From the NCBI GenBank assembly GCA_038231615.1, contig JBBRLA010000564.1:1-5830 (forward strand): DNA of 5,830 bases. The letters run 5' to 3'. The translations under genes were made by a program, and so were the position numbers. The notes under the pieces were generated by a model, which was given only the letters and a program-made list of their open reading frames with translations, did no database searches and had not been told where the DNA came from. The DNA comes from JBBRLA01 sp038231615. GTDB taxonomy: Bacteria > Myxococcota_A > Polyangia > Palsa-1104 > JAEUJZ01. This document shows positions 1 to 5,830 of the stretch, piece by piece. Every line of letters starts with the position of its first letter. Position 1 is the first letter of the stretch.

Positions 1-197
1 ACCTGGGGCACTCCAGCATCACTGTGACCCAGCGCTACACCCACCTGCAGGGGGCACTCAAGGATGCCGCTGCCGCAACTCGTTGGTCACACGTTGGTCA
101 CGCCGGTCTGCCAAATCCCCCAAGTTTCTCGTCGGTGGGCCCGGTGGGATTCGAACCCACGACCAACGGCTTAAAAGGCCGCTGCTCTGCCAGCTGA
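1..197 (+). CDS. Tyrosine recombinase (integrase), C-terminal fragment
   Basis: Only the last 64 codons are present; the frame enters from the left edge (first full codon at base 3) and stops with TGA at 195-197. The visible start, LGHSSITVTQRYTHL, is the end of the phage-integrase catalytic domain. It holds the conserved Gly-His (His codon at 9-11) and the nucleophilic Tyr (codon at 36-38) that attacks DNA in site-specific recombination. The frame then continues without a stop into the complement of the tRNA-Lys gene, so the last 19 residues (beginning GPVGFEPTTNGL) are encoded by tRNA sequence. Integrases reading into their target tRNA are a known pattern for integrative elements. The rest of the enzyme and its element lie to the left, outside the window. 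Whether the tRNA-encoded tail matters for activity cannot be told. The family call is secure; the kind of element (phage, island or conjugative element) is not known. Confidence 0.88.
   Translation, partial: LGHSSITVTQRYTHLQGALKDAAAATRWSHVGHAGLPNPPSFSSVGPVGFEPTTNGLKGRCSAS
81..101 (+). repeat. Two 10-base direct repeats, CGTTGGTCAC, 11 bases apart
   Basis: CGTTGGTCAC occurs at 81-90 and again at 92-101, a centre-to-centre spacing of 11 bases or about one helical turn. The repeats lie in the 3' part of the integrase frame, between the catalytic Tyr codon and the tRNA. The first eight bases also appear on the minus strand inside the tRNA (168-161). Short directly repeated sites next to an attachment core are typical of integrase arm-binding or accessory-factor sites, so that role is possible. 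A chance tandem duplication within the coding tail is equally possible. Confidence 0.5.
136..177. other. Probable attachment site (att) of the integrated element in tRNA-Lys
   Basis: The integrase gene ends inside the tRNA and points toward its 3' end, the usual geometry for elements that insert at tRNA 3' ends and restore the tRNA sequence. The core repeat normally covers part or all of the stretch from the anticodon loop to the 3' end, so the limits given are only a guess. The matching repeat would lie at the far end of the element, outside the window, and its exact length cannot be seen here. Confidence 0.45.
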
Positions 198-208
198 GCT
201 ACAAGCCC
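136..208 (-). tRNA. tRNA-Lys (anticodon UUU)
   Basis: Read on the minus strand, the sequence folds into a full cloverleaf of 73 nt. The acceptor stem is GGGCTTG (208-202) with CGGGCCC (143-137), including two G-U pairs. The D stem is GCTC/GAGC. The anticodon stem is GCGGC/GCCGT around the loop CTTTTAA (177-171), giving anticodon TTT at 175-173. The T arm is GTGGG-TTCGAAT-CCCAC, and the discriminator base is A at 136. Bases 135-134 supply CC but the next base is G, so the terminal CCA is not fully encoded and would need the CCA-adding enzyme. The 3' end faces the integrase, consistent with use as an attachment site. The fold is intact, so the gene should be functional. Confidence 0.97.
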
Positions 209-230
209 TTGTAATGAGGATCGGCTCAAG

Positions 231-259
231 CTGATATCACAGCCCATCCAGGGGGTCAA
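231..259 (-). promoter_or_regulatory. Promoter of tRNA-Lys
   Basis: On the minus strand TTGACC (259-254) matches five of six bases of the -35 consensus. After exactly 17 bases comes TATCAG (236-231), matching four of six bases of the -10 consensus. Transcription would begin near 224, about 16 bases before the mature tRNA 5' end at 208. The promoter starts six bases after the phosphoesterase stop codon, so the tRNA can be transcribed independently of that gene. Confidence 0.6.
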
Positions 260-264
260 CGGCG

Positions 265-1800
265 TCAGCGCGGTCGAGGTCGCGGGCCGCCCTTTGCGCG
301 CCGCCGGGGTTTTTCCCGCCGCCGCCCGCGCAGGACCAGCGGGCGCACCAGCACAAACGCCACCGTGGCCACCGCCATCCCGACCATCACCGCCAGCGGC
401 AGCGCCAGCGCCGCCTCCCCCAGCGCCGAAATCTCCGGGGACCGCTGCGCCTTGCTGAGCACGTCCTGGGTGCGTGTCGGCACCGGCTGGTGCAGCGCCA
501 CCTGTTCCATGATCTCCCCGCTCTTGCTGATCGCCGTCAGCAGCGCCTCGTCGCCGGAGATCTTGACCCGCAGGTAGTGGTGCTCGGCGCGAAAGAGCTT
601 TAGCGCCCGCTGGTCCTCCTCGGTACAGGGCTGGGTGCGGTGGTAAAGCGGCGCGCCGCCCCCCCCGGACACGAAATAGCGGATGCCGCCTCGCTCCAGG
701 TGCTGGTAGGCGTGCTCGTGCCCGCCGAAGACTGCCCGTACCTTGTACCGCTGAAAGAGCGGCACGAAGCGCTTTTGCTCCCGCTCGCTGCCACAGTAGG
801 CGCCCACGGCGAAGGGCGGCTGGTGGACGAAGACGAAGATGTGGCGGAGGGTCGCGTCCGCGCTGCCGATGGCCAGCGTCCGCTCCAGCCACGGCCCCTG
901 GAGCGAGTCATAGGGGCTGTTGCCATCGAGCGCCACGAAGAGCGAGTTGCCATAGCGAAACGAGTAGTAGACGGCCTTGTTCTGGGTGTTGCGTCCGCCG
1001 GGGAGCACGAAGAAACGGTAAAAGTGCCGCGCCTCGGGGTCGCCGTGCAGTTCGTGGTTGCCCAGCACCGGGTACATCGGCGCCGCCCGCAGAAGGGGCG
1101 CCGCCACGGCGAAGTAGCGCGTCCACAGGGACTCGACCCCGGCGTTGCCGGTCATGTCGCCGGTCTGCAGGACGAAGTCGGGGACCTCGGGCACCATGGC
1201 CCGGATCACCTGCCCGTGGTCCACGTCGCGGTCGCGGTTGTCGCCGTAGACCAGAAAGGTGAAGTTCCCGGAGGTCGGCGCGGTGGAAAACTCAGCCGGT
1301 TCGCTGCGGGTCTCAGGCGGCGGGGGTGACGCCGGCTTGCTGGCGTCGTCCGGTTCGTCCTCCGCGGCGGCGCGCACCGCCACCACGTAGCGGTAGCGGG
1401 TGCCGGGACGCAGCCCGGAAAGGCGCACTTCGTGGTGCGTCCCCGGCGGCGAGAGAAATGCCGTCCGCCGGCCAGGCAGGTCCACGCGCACCACCCCGGA
1501 GGCCGGCTTTTCGGTCTCCCACGCCACCACGATGCCATCGGTGCGTACATCCTGCAGGTAGGGTGCGATGGTGAAACGTACCCGTCGCGGGTCGCCTGAA
1601 TTCGCTGGCTCACGGGGGGGACGAGCAGACGAGGAATGGCGCTGCGGCAGCGGGACCAGGGCGATAGATCGCACCGGCCAGAGCATGACGCTCGCGAAGA
1701 CCAGGACCAACGGCAGCAGGCGACACGGCAATGGCTGCTTGATTTTACACCGCAGAGGCAGCTTTTCGCCAGCCCGGCGCGCTGCTGGGGTGTGAATCAT
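265..1800 (-). CDS. Exported, membrane-anchored metallophosphoesterase (purple acid phosphatase type)
   Basis: A 511-residue calcineurin-like phosphoesterase. Residues 27-47 form a hydrophobic export segment with a possible cleavage site after SIA. Residues 75-175 resemble the fibronectin-III-like N-terminal domain of purple acid phosphatases (FTIAPYLQDVRTDGIVVAW). The catalytic domain covers about 180-435 and has the metal-binding motifs in order: GDNR (186-189), GDMTGN (214-219), GNHE (247-250), His326 in FVHQPPF, and GGHEHAYQH (359-367). The first motif is GDNR, not the GDxH of many relatives. Residues 462-490 form a C-terminal membrane helix, followed by a tail with many arginines. By family it should hydrolyse phosphate esters using two metal ions outside the cytoplasmic membrane; the substrate is unknown. 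The frame is open upstream to 2097, but that stretch is antisense to serC, so I chose the ATG at 1800. It has no clear ribosome site. A TTG at 1731, giving a more compact signal peptide, is the alternative. Confidence 0.88.
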   Translation of the reverse strand: MIHTPAARRAGEKLPLRCKIKQPLPCRLLPLVLVFASVMLWPVRSIALVPLPQRHSSSARPPREPANSGDPRRVRFTIAPYLQDVRTDGIVVAWETEKPASGVVRVDLPGRRTAFLSPPGTHHEVRLSGLRPGTRYRYVVAVRAAAEDEPDDASKPASPPPPETRSEPAEFSTAPTSGNFTFLVYGDNRDRDVDHGQVIRAMVPEVPDFVLQTGDMTGNAGVESLWTRYFAVAAPLLRAAPMYPVLGNHELHGDPEARHFYRFFVLPGGRNTQNKAVYYSFRYGNSLFVALDGNSPYDSLQGPWLERTLAIGSADATLRHIFVFVHQPPFAVGAYCGSEREQKRFVPLFQRYKVRAVFGGHEHAYQHLERGGIRYFVSGGGGAPLYHRTQPCTEEDQRALKLFRAEHHYLRVKISGDEALLTAISKSGEIMEQVALHQPVPTRTQDVLSKAQRSPEISALGEAALALPLAVMVGMAVATVAFVLVRPLVLRGRRREKPRRRAKGGPRPRPR

Positions 1801-1929
1801 GAGCCGCGGCGCCTGCGGCGCTTCGCTTACCTGGCCCCTTGTGGCCGACGCCGCAAAGGAGTAGTACCTGAACCCTGTAAGTCCGCTGGCTACCCGCCGG
1901 CAGCATTGAACATTCTTCGGGAGCACTAC
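1801..1929. promoter_or_regulatory. Divergent intergenic region between the phosphoesterase gene and serC
   Basis: These 129 bases must carry the 5' signals for two divergent genes. For serC the best candidate I see is TTGTGG (1839-1844), 17 bases, then TAGTAC (1862-1867); each hexamer is a poor match to consensus, so this is weak. No convincing promoter stands out on the minus strand. A 5-bp G+C hairpin, GCGCC-TGC-GGCGC (1809-1821), lies just before the phosphoesterase ATG. No operator or riboswitch was recognised. Confidence 0.35.
1919..1923 (+). promoter_or_regulatory. Ribosome binding site of serC
   Basis: GGGAG lies six bases before the ATG at 1930. The frame is open upstream to 1636, inside the phosphoesterase gene on the other strand. 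This site and the start of recognisable SerC homology shortly after 1930 fix the start codon. Confidence 0.7.
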
Positions 1930-3084
1930 ATGAACACGGGGAGCAGCAACACCGGGACCGGGGCCGATCACCAGACCCCGCGCATCTTCAACTTCTCCGC
2001 GGGGCCCGGGGTGCTGCCCGAGGAGGTCCTTCAGGAGGCCCGCGACAACCTCTTGTCCCTGGGCCAGAGCGGCCTCGGCATCATGGAGATCAGCCACCGC
2101 AGCCAGGCCTTCGAGTCGATCCTGGATGAGGCCGAACTAAACCTGCGCGACCTGCTGAAGCTCTCGCCGTCGCAGAAGGTGCTCTTCCTTTCAGGCGGGG
2201 CGACGACGCAGTTCAGCATGGTGCCGATGAACCTGCTTCCCCCGGGGCACACCGCCGACTACGTCATCACCGGCGAGTGGGCCAAAAAGGCGCTGGCCGA
2301 GGCAAAGCGCGTGGGCGCGACGCATGTGGCCGCCTCCACCGAGGGCGACGATCGCATTCCAGGCGACCGCTTCCGCCGCGTCCCCAAGAACCAGGAACTG
2401 CGGTTCTCCGACCACCCGGCCTACGTCCACGTCACCAGCAACAACACCATCTGGGGCACCGAGTGGCACTGGGAACCCGAGACCGCCGGGCGGCCCCTGG
2501 TGTGCGACATGTCCAGTGACTTCCTGTCCCGGCCCATCGACGCCGACCGCTACGGCCTGATCTACGCCGGGGCGCAGAAGAACGCCGGGCCGGCGGGAGT
2601 GACCCTGGTGATCCTGAAGGAAGATGTCCTTTCCTCGGGCATCGACCGGGCGAAGCTGCCGATCATGATGAACTATCACACCCACATCGAAGGCCATTCG
2701 CTTTACAACACGCCGCCGGTGTTTCCGATCTACGTGGTGCATCTGGTGCTGCGCTGGCTGAAGCAGAAGGGGGGCCTGTCCGCCATGGCCGGGCTGAACC
2801 AGGAGAAGGCCGCGCACATCTACCGCGCCATCGACGAACTGTCCGGGTTCTACCGAGGCCACGCGGAGAAGGACTGCCGGTCGCTGATGAACATCACCTT
2901 CCGCATGCCCAGCGAAGTTTTGGAGGACCGCTTCGTCAAGGAGGCACAGGCGCAGGGCATGGACGGCCTGAAAGGGCACCGCTTGGCGGGGGGCATCCGG
3001 GCCTCGGTGTACAACGCCTTCCCCATGGCCGGCGCCGAGACCCTCGGCTCCTTCATGCGGGAATTCGCTCGGAAGAACGGCTGA
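1930..3084 (+). CDS. serC: Phosphoserine aminotransferase SerC
   Basis: A 384-residue class V PLP-dependent aminotransferase (EC 2.6.1.52). It converts 3-phosphohydroxypyruvate and glutamate to O-phosphoserine and 2-oxoglutarate, the second step of serine synthesis in the cytoplasm; in many bacteria it also serves pyridoxine synthesis. Visible family features are FNFSAGPGVLP (20-30), the SHRS loop (55-58), the cofactor phosphate-binding region SGGATTQFSMVPMN (88-101), NNTIWGTEW (171-179), DMSSDFLSRPID (193-204), the PLP-binding Lys217 in YAGAQKNAGPAG, HSLYNTPPVFPIY (256-268) and GGIRASVYNAFP (354-365) near the C-terminus. The length is slightly above the usual 360 or so, because about 18 polar Ser/Thr/Gly-rich residues precede the conserved start. 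The gene is divergent from the phosphoesterase, and no other serine or aromatic amino-acid gene is beside it. All key residues I checked are present, so it should be active. Confidence 0.96.
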   Translation: MNTGSSNTGTGADHQTPRIFNFSAGPGVLPEEVLQEARDNLLSLGQSGLGIMEISHRSQAFESILDEAELNLRDLLKLSPSQKVLFLSGGATTQFSMVPMNLLPPGHTADYVITGEWAKKALAEAKRVGATHVAASTEGDDRIPGDRFRRVPKNQELRFSDHPAYVHVTSNNTIWGTEWHWEPETAGRPLVCDMSSDFLSRPIDADRYGLIYAGAQKNAGPAGVTLVILKEDVLSSGIDRAKLPIMMNYHTHIEGHSLYNTPPVFPIYVVHLVLRWLKQKGGLSAMAGLNQEKAAHIYRAIDELSGFYRGHAEKDCRSLMNITFRMPSEVLEDRFVKEAQAQGMDGLKGHRLAGGIRASVYNAFPMAGAETLGSFMREFARKNG

Positions 3085-3177
3085 CCCGAAGGCTACCACG
3101 CCCCACGCCCTAGACATCTGTGCTTTATTGCTGGCACATTCACGGTCCTTCGCCAACCCTTTCGACAGGAGATCTTC
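3085..3177 (+). promoter_or_regulatory. serC-peptidase spacer with a possible weak promoter
   Basis: A 93-base gap between two genes in the same direction. TAGACA (3111-3116) matches five of six bases of the -35 consensus. The best -10 at acceptable spacing is only CACATT (3135-3140, 18-base spacer), which is poor. There is no clear terminator hairpin with a T run after serC, so read-through from serC into the peptidase gene is possible. Confidence 0.25.
3167..3171 (+). promoter_or_regulatory. Ribosome binding site of the prolyl oligopeptidase gene
   Basis: AGGAG lies six bases before the ATG at 3178. This is a strong site at good spacing and supports this start, which also gives a complete signal peptide. 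Confidence 0.75.
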
Positions 3178-5463
3178 ATGGCCCAGCGCAAACCCCCCCC
3201 TCCCTCCGCGGCGCTGCTCGGCATCTCCCTGTGTGCCCTTTCCGCCGGGGCGTTCTTGCTGGTGCCGGTGGCAAAGGGCGCCCCCGATCCCGTTCCAATC
3301 ACCCAGAAGAGGCCGGTCACCGACGAATACCATGGCCAGAAGGTGGTCGACCCCTACCGCTGGCTGGAGAACATCAAAGACCCAGCGGTGAAGAAATGGG
3401 CCGGGGACCAGAACCTCCATGCCCGCGCGGCGCTGGACGCGGTGGCCGACCGCGCCGCCCTTTACGAGCGGCGCAAGCAGATCGTGACCTCCCAATCCTC
3501 GGCGTACTTCGCCCTGCACTCCGCATCCGGGGCGAACGCGCGCGGCGGCAAGTCCAGCGCCGTGCTCTTCGCCCTCAAGCTGCAACCGCCCAAGGAGCAG
3601 CCTTTCCTGATCACCTTGAAGTCGGCGGACGACACCGCTTCCGAGCACGTCGTGCTTGACCCCAACACCCGGCAAAAGACCGGGCCCGAGGGACAGAAGA
3701 TCCAGACCGCCATCGACTGGTACGAACCCAGCCGGGACGGCAAGCGGGTGGCGGTGTCGCTTTCCCAGAACGGCAGCGAGGATGGCACCCTGCACGTGTA
3801 CGACGTGCAAAGCGGCACGGAACTGCCCGACACCCTCCCCCGGGTGCAGTACGGCACCGGCGGCGGCAGCGTGGCCTTCACGCCCGACGGGACGGGCCTG
3901 TACTACACGCGCTACCCGGCCCCCGGCGAACGCCCCGAAAAGGACGCTCATTTCTATCAGCAGATCTACTTCCACAAGCTGGGCCAAAACGTAGCGGACG
4001 ACGTCCGCTCCCTTTACCAGGACCTGCCGCGCATCGCCGAGATCGTCCTGTCCCCAAGTGAGGACGGCCGCCACATCCTGGCCACGGTGGCCAACGGCGA
4101 CGGTGGCGAGTTCGCGCACTACCTGCTGTCTCCCGGGGCCAAGGACGGCGCTCATAAATGGGAGCAGATCACCACCTTCTCCGACAAGGTCACCGGGGCC
4201 TTCTTCGGGCTGGACCAGAGCCTCTACCTGCTCTCGCGGGACGGTGCGCCCAGGGGCAAGCTGCTGCGGCTGTCCCTGCGCGGGACGGCGGCGCCGCACC
4301 TGGCCGCGGCCCAGGCGATCATCCCCGAGAGCGACGGCGCCCTGAAGGAGGGGGTGGCCGGCCAGACCCGGCTCTACGTGCTCGACGGGATCGGCGGGCT
4401 CTCCCGGGTGCGCACCTTCGACCTGTCGGGTAAGCCTTTGCCTGAGGTCCCGGTCAAGCCGGTCTCTTCGGTGAACAGCCTGGTGTGGATCGACGGGGAC
4501 CGCATCCTCTACTCCAGCCAGAGCTACCTTGAGCCCAGCGCCTGGTACGAATACGCCCCGGGGCTTCTGAACAACCAGCCGCGGCGCACCGCCCTTTACC
4601 GTACCTCCCCGGTGGACTTCGGCGACATCGAGGTGGTGCGCGAGATGGCGACCTCGAAGGACGGCACTCGGGTCCCGCTGAATATCCTGCGCAAGAAGGG
4701 CACGCCGCTCGATAGCAACAACCCGACGGTGCTGACCGGCTACGGCGGCTTCGGGGTCAACCTGGAACCGCGCTTTTCCGCCGACCGGCACATCTGGCTG
4801 GAGCAGGGTGGCGTCTTCGCGGTGGCCAACCTGCGCGGCGGCGGCGAGTTCGGCGAGGAGTGGCACAAGGGCGGCTACCTGACGAAAAAGCAGAACGTGT
4901 TCGACGACTTCTTCGCCTGCGCCAAGCTGCTCATCGATCGCAAGTACACCAGCCCGAAGCGGCTGGCCATCGAGGGCGGCAGCAACGGCGGCCTCTTGAT
5001 GGGCGCGGCGCTGACCCAGCACCCGGAGCTGTTCCGGGCGGTGGTGGCCCACGTGGGGCTCTTCGACATGCTGCGCTTCGAACAGGACCCCAATGGGCAG
5101 TACATCGCCACGGAATACGGCACGGTGAAGGACCCGGAACAGTTCAAGGCGCTCCATGCCTATTCGCCCTATCACCGGGTGGTGGACGGGGCGAAGTACC
5201 CGGCGGTGATCTTCCTGACCGGCGACAACGACCCGCGGGTGGACCCGATGAACTCGCGCAAGATGGCGGCGCGGCTTCAGGCCGCCACCGGGTCGGGGCA
5301 GCCGGTGCTCCTGCGCACCAGCTCCGGCAGCGGGCACGGCATCGGCTCCGGCCTGTCCGAGCGCATCGCCCAGGGCGCGGACGTGGATGCGTTCCTGTTC
5401 CAGCAGCTCGGGATGAAGTACCGCCCCACCCAGCACGCCGAGGCCACGCCGGTCCACAACTGA
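3178..5463 (+). CDS. Exported prolyl oligopeptidase (peptidase family S9A)
   Basis: A 761-residue serine peptidase. Residues 1-35 are a signal peptide with a basic start, a hydrophobic core at about 11-32 and a likely cleavage after AKGA, so the enzyme is exported. The mature protein starts with the S9A N-terminal signature (DEYHGQKVVDPYRWLEN, 49-65). A beta-propeller domain follows at about 110-480, and the alpha/beta-hydrolase domain runs from about 485 to the end. The catalytic triad is complete: Ser602 in GGSNGG, Asp685 in TGDNDPRV, and His720 in SGSGHG. The oxyanion and propeller-facing region GYGGFGVN and NLRGGGEFGEEW (521-562) is conserved. The family cleaves short peptides after proline, and the propeller restricts access to small substrates; a periplasmic or secreted role in peptide breakdown is inferred. 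Length is normal for the exported form. A run of eight C at 3193-3200 lies in codons 6-8. It follows serC by 93 bases with its own ribosome site. Confidence 0.95.
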   Translation: MAQRKPPPPSAALLGISLCALSAGAFLLVPVAKGAPDPVPITQKRPVTDEYHGQKVVDPYRWLENIKDPAVKKWAGDQNLHARAALDAVADRAALYERRKQIVTSQSSAYFALHSASGANARGGKSSAVLFALKLQPPKEQPFLITLKSADDTASEHVVLDPNTRQKTGPEGQKIQTAIDWYEPSRDGKRVAVSLSQNGSEDGTLHVYDVQSGTELPDTLPRVQYGTGGGSVAFTPDGTGLYYTRYPAPGERPEKDAHFYQQIYFHKLGQNVADDVRSLYQDLPRIAEIVLSPSEDGRHILATVANGDGGEFAHYLLSPGAKDGAHKWEQITTFSDKVTGAFFGLDQSLYLLSRDGAPRGKLLRLSLRGTAAPHLAAAQAIIPESDGALKEGVAGQTRLYVLDGIGGLSRVRTFDLSGKPLPEVPVKPVSSVNSLVWIDGDRILYSSQSYLEPSAWYEYAPGLLNNQPRRTALYRTSPVDFGDIEVVREMATSKDGTRVPLNILRKKGTPLDSNNPTVLTGYGGFGVNLEPRFSADRHIWLEQGGVFAVANLRGGGEFGEEWHKGGYLTKKQNVFDDFFACAKLLIDRKYTSPKRLAIEGGSNGGLLMGAALTQHPELFRAVVAHVGLFDMLRFEQDPNGQYIATEYGTVKDPEQFKALHAYSPYHRVVDGAKYPAVIFLTGDNDPRVDPMNSRKMAARLQAATGSGQPVLLRTSSGSGHGIGSGLSERIAQGADVDAFLFQQLGMKYRPTQHAEATPVHN

Positions 5464-5830
5464 CGCGGCCCCTGCGGTTTACGAAACCGCTATAAAGCCG
5501 AATCCCCAGTCCCCTGCTCATCAGTCTTACTTGAGTTCTATAGCGACAGCCCATTCCAGATCTGCGGTAGCCGGAGTACGCCAGCAATGGCGTCCATGCT
5601 TGCCGCCACTTGCTTTCCGACGGGAACCTCTCGATGACAACGTAGAGCTGATGCTCGATGCCAGCTTCGATCCCCTGATGCAATAGTAAGGCTCTTCCGG
5701 GTTTCAGGTGGGCGAATTTGTGACCTCCGCGGTTCGACCATTGAACAACCCTCGTCAGGGCCCAAATGGGTGAGTGGCTTTCCCTCTTTGCGTTCCTCCT
5801 CGAGGGCCTTTGAGAGGGGGCAATTGACCG
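5464..5830. other. Right-end region without a convincing gene
   Basis: These 367 bases hold the hairpin described above and otherwise no gene I can support. Base composition drops: 31 of 60 bases are G+C at 5521-5580, against 40 of 60 in a sampled stretch of the peptidase gene (4741-4800). Two minus-strand frames are open from the right edge. One ends at 5538 and begins with a charged stretch (LSKALEEERKEGKPLTH). The other runs on into the antisense of the peptidase gene and includes IEHQLYVVIERFPSE. Neither has a clear ribosome site or a family I recognise, and neither shows strong coding bias. They could be the end of a gene, or of a frameshifted gene remnant, entering from the right. Confidence 0.4.
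5474..5490. terminator. Perfect hairpin after the peptidase stop codon
   Basis: GCGGTTT (5474-5480) and AAACCGC (5484-5490) form a perfect 7-bp stem around a 3-base loop, starting 11 bases after the stop codon. No T run follows (the next bases are TATAAA), so it is not a classical intrinsic terminator. It could stabilise the mRNA 3' end or act as a weak or factor-assisted terminator. The 7-bp perfect match makes the structure itself credible; the role is inferred. Confidence 0.4.

Noticed and set aside
659..666. Run of eight C (eight G in the phosphoesterase mRNA) as a slip site
   Set aside because: It encodes the Gly-rich stretch SGGGGAPLY, which looks like ordinary sequence for this phosphoesterase family, deep in the catalytic domain. 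Protein sequence explains the run.
98..892. Minus-strand frame of 264 codons running through the tRNA
   Set aside because: It overlaps the phosphoesterase gene in another frame. Its only familiar-looking part (VAQLAEQRPFKPLVVGSNPT) is translated tRNA sequence, a common annotation artefact.
640..1329. Plus-strand frame of 229 codons
   Set aside because: It is antisense to the catalytic part of the phosphoesterase gene, and no start signal or family was recognised.
1801..2097. N-terminal extension of the phosphoesterase frame by 99 codons
   Set aside because: It crosses the intergenic region and runs antisense to the start of serC. The export segment and the fibronectin-like domain all lie after the ATG at 1800, so the extension is unlikely to be translated.
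2191..5457. A 1088-codon open frame on the minus strand opposite serC and the peptidase gene
   Set aside because: It is fully antisense to two clearly real genes, shows no recognisable motif, and is rich in Ala, Arg, Gly, Val and His as expected from the complement of G+C-rich codons. Long antisense frames of this kind are common in such genomes.
5778..5817. Inverted matches CCCTC/GAGGG and the palindrome CCTCGAGG near the right edge
   Set aside because: The stems are short and the loops long, with no T run. This is expected by chance and not a credible terminator or operator.
1..5830. CRISPR array, insertion sequence, toxin-antitoxin pair or defence cassette
   Set aside because: I saw no regularly spaced repeats, transposase or terminal inverted repeats, and no small paired genes. 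Apart from the integrase end, the window is ordinary chromosomal content.

Overview
This is a G+C-rich bacterial window, with about 40 of 60 bases G+C in a sampled coding line. It looks like a Gram-negative chromosome: two of the three complete proteins carry export signals, one of them with a C-terminal membrane anchor, and the metabolic gene is a housekeeping one. I could not fix the taxon from sequence alone; a proteobacterium, myxobacterium or acidobacterium would all fit.

Layout, left to right. (1) The left edge holds the last 64 codons of a tyrosine recombinase (integrase). Its reading frame runs directly into a tRNA-Lys(UUU) gene lying on the opposite strand. The integrase points at the 3' end of the tRNA, so the left edge is most likely the inner end of an integrated element that lies outside the window and uses this tRNA as its attachment site. 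(2) The tRNA-Lys gene follows on the minus strand and has a good sigma-70-type promoter. (3) Just upstream of that promoter, on the same strand, is a calcineurin-like metallophosphoesterase of the purple acid phosphatase type, with an N-terminal signal segment, a C-terminal membrane helix and a very arginine-rich tail. (4) A 129-base divergent intergenic region separates it from serC (phosphoserine aminotransferase) on the plus strand. (5) After a 93-base gap comes a complete exported S9A prolyl oligopeptidase, with Ser/Asp/His all in place. (6) The last 367 bases hold no convincing gene. They have a perfect hairpin just after the peptidase stop, lower G+C, and two weak minus-strand open frames running in from the right edge.

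The genes do not form an obvious pathway. SerC acts in cytoplasmic serine (and possibly pyridoxine) synthesis. The phosphoesterase and the peptidase probably work in the cell envelope, on phosphate esters and peptides respectively. I found no CRISPR array, insertion sequence, defence cassette or new multi-gene system. The most informative feature is the integrase/tRNA junction, which marks an adjacent mobile element.
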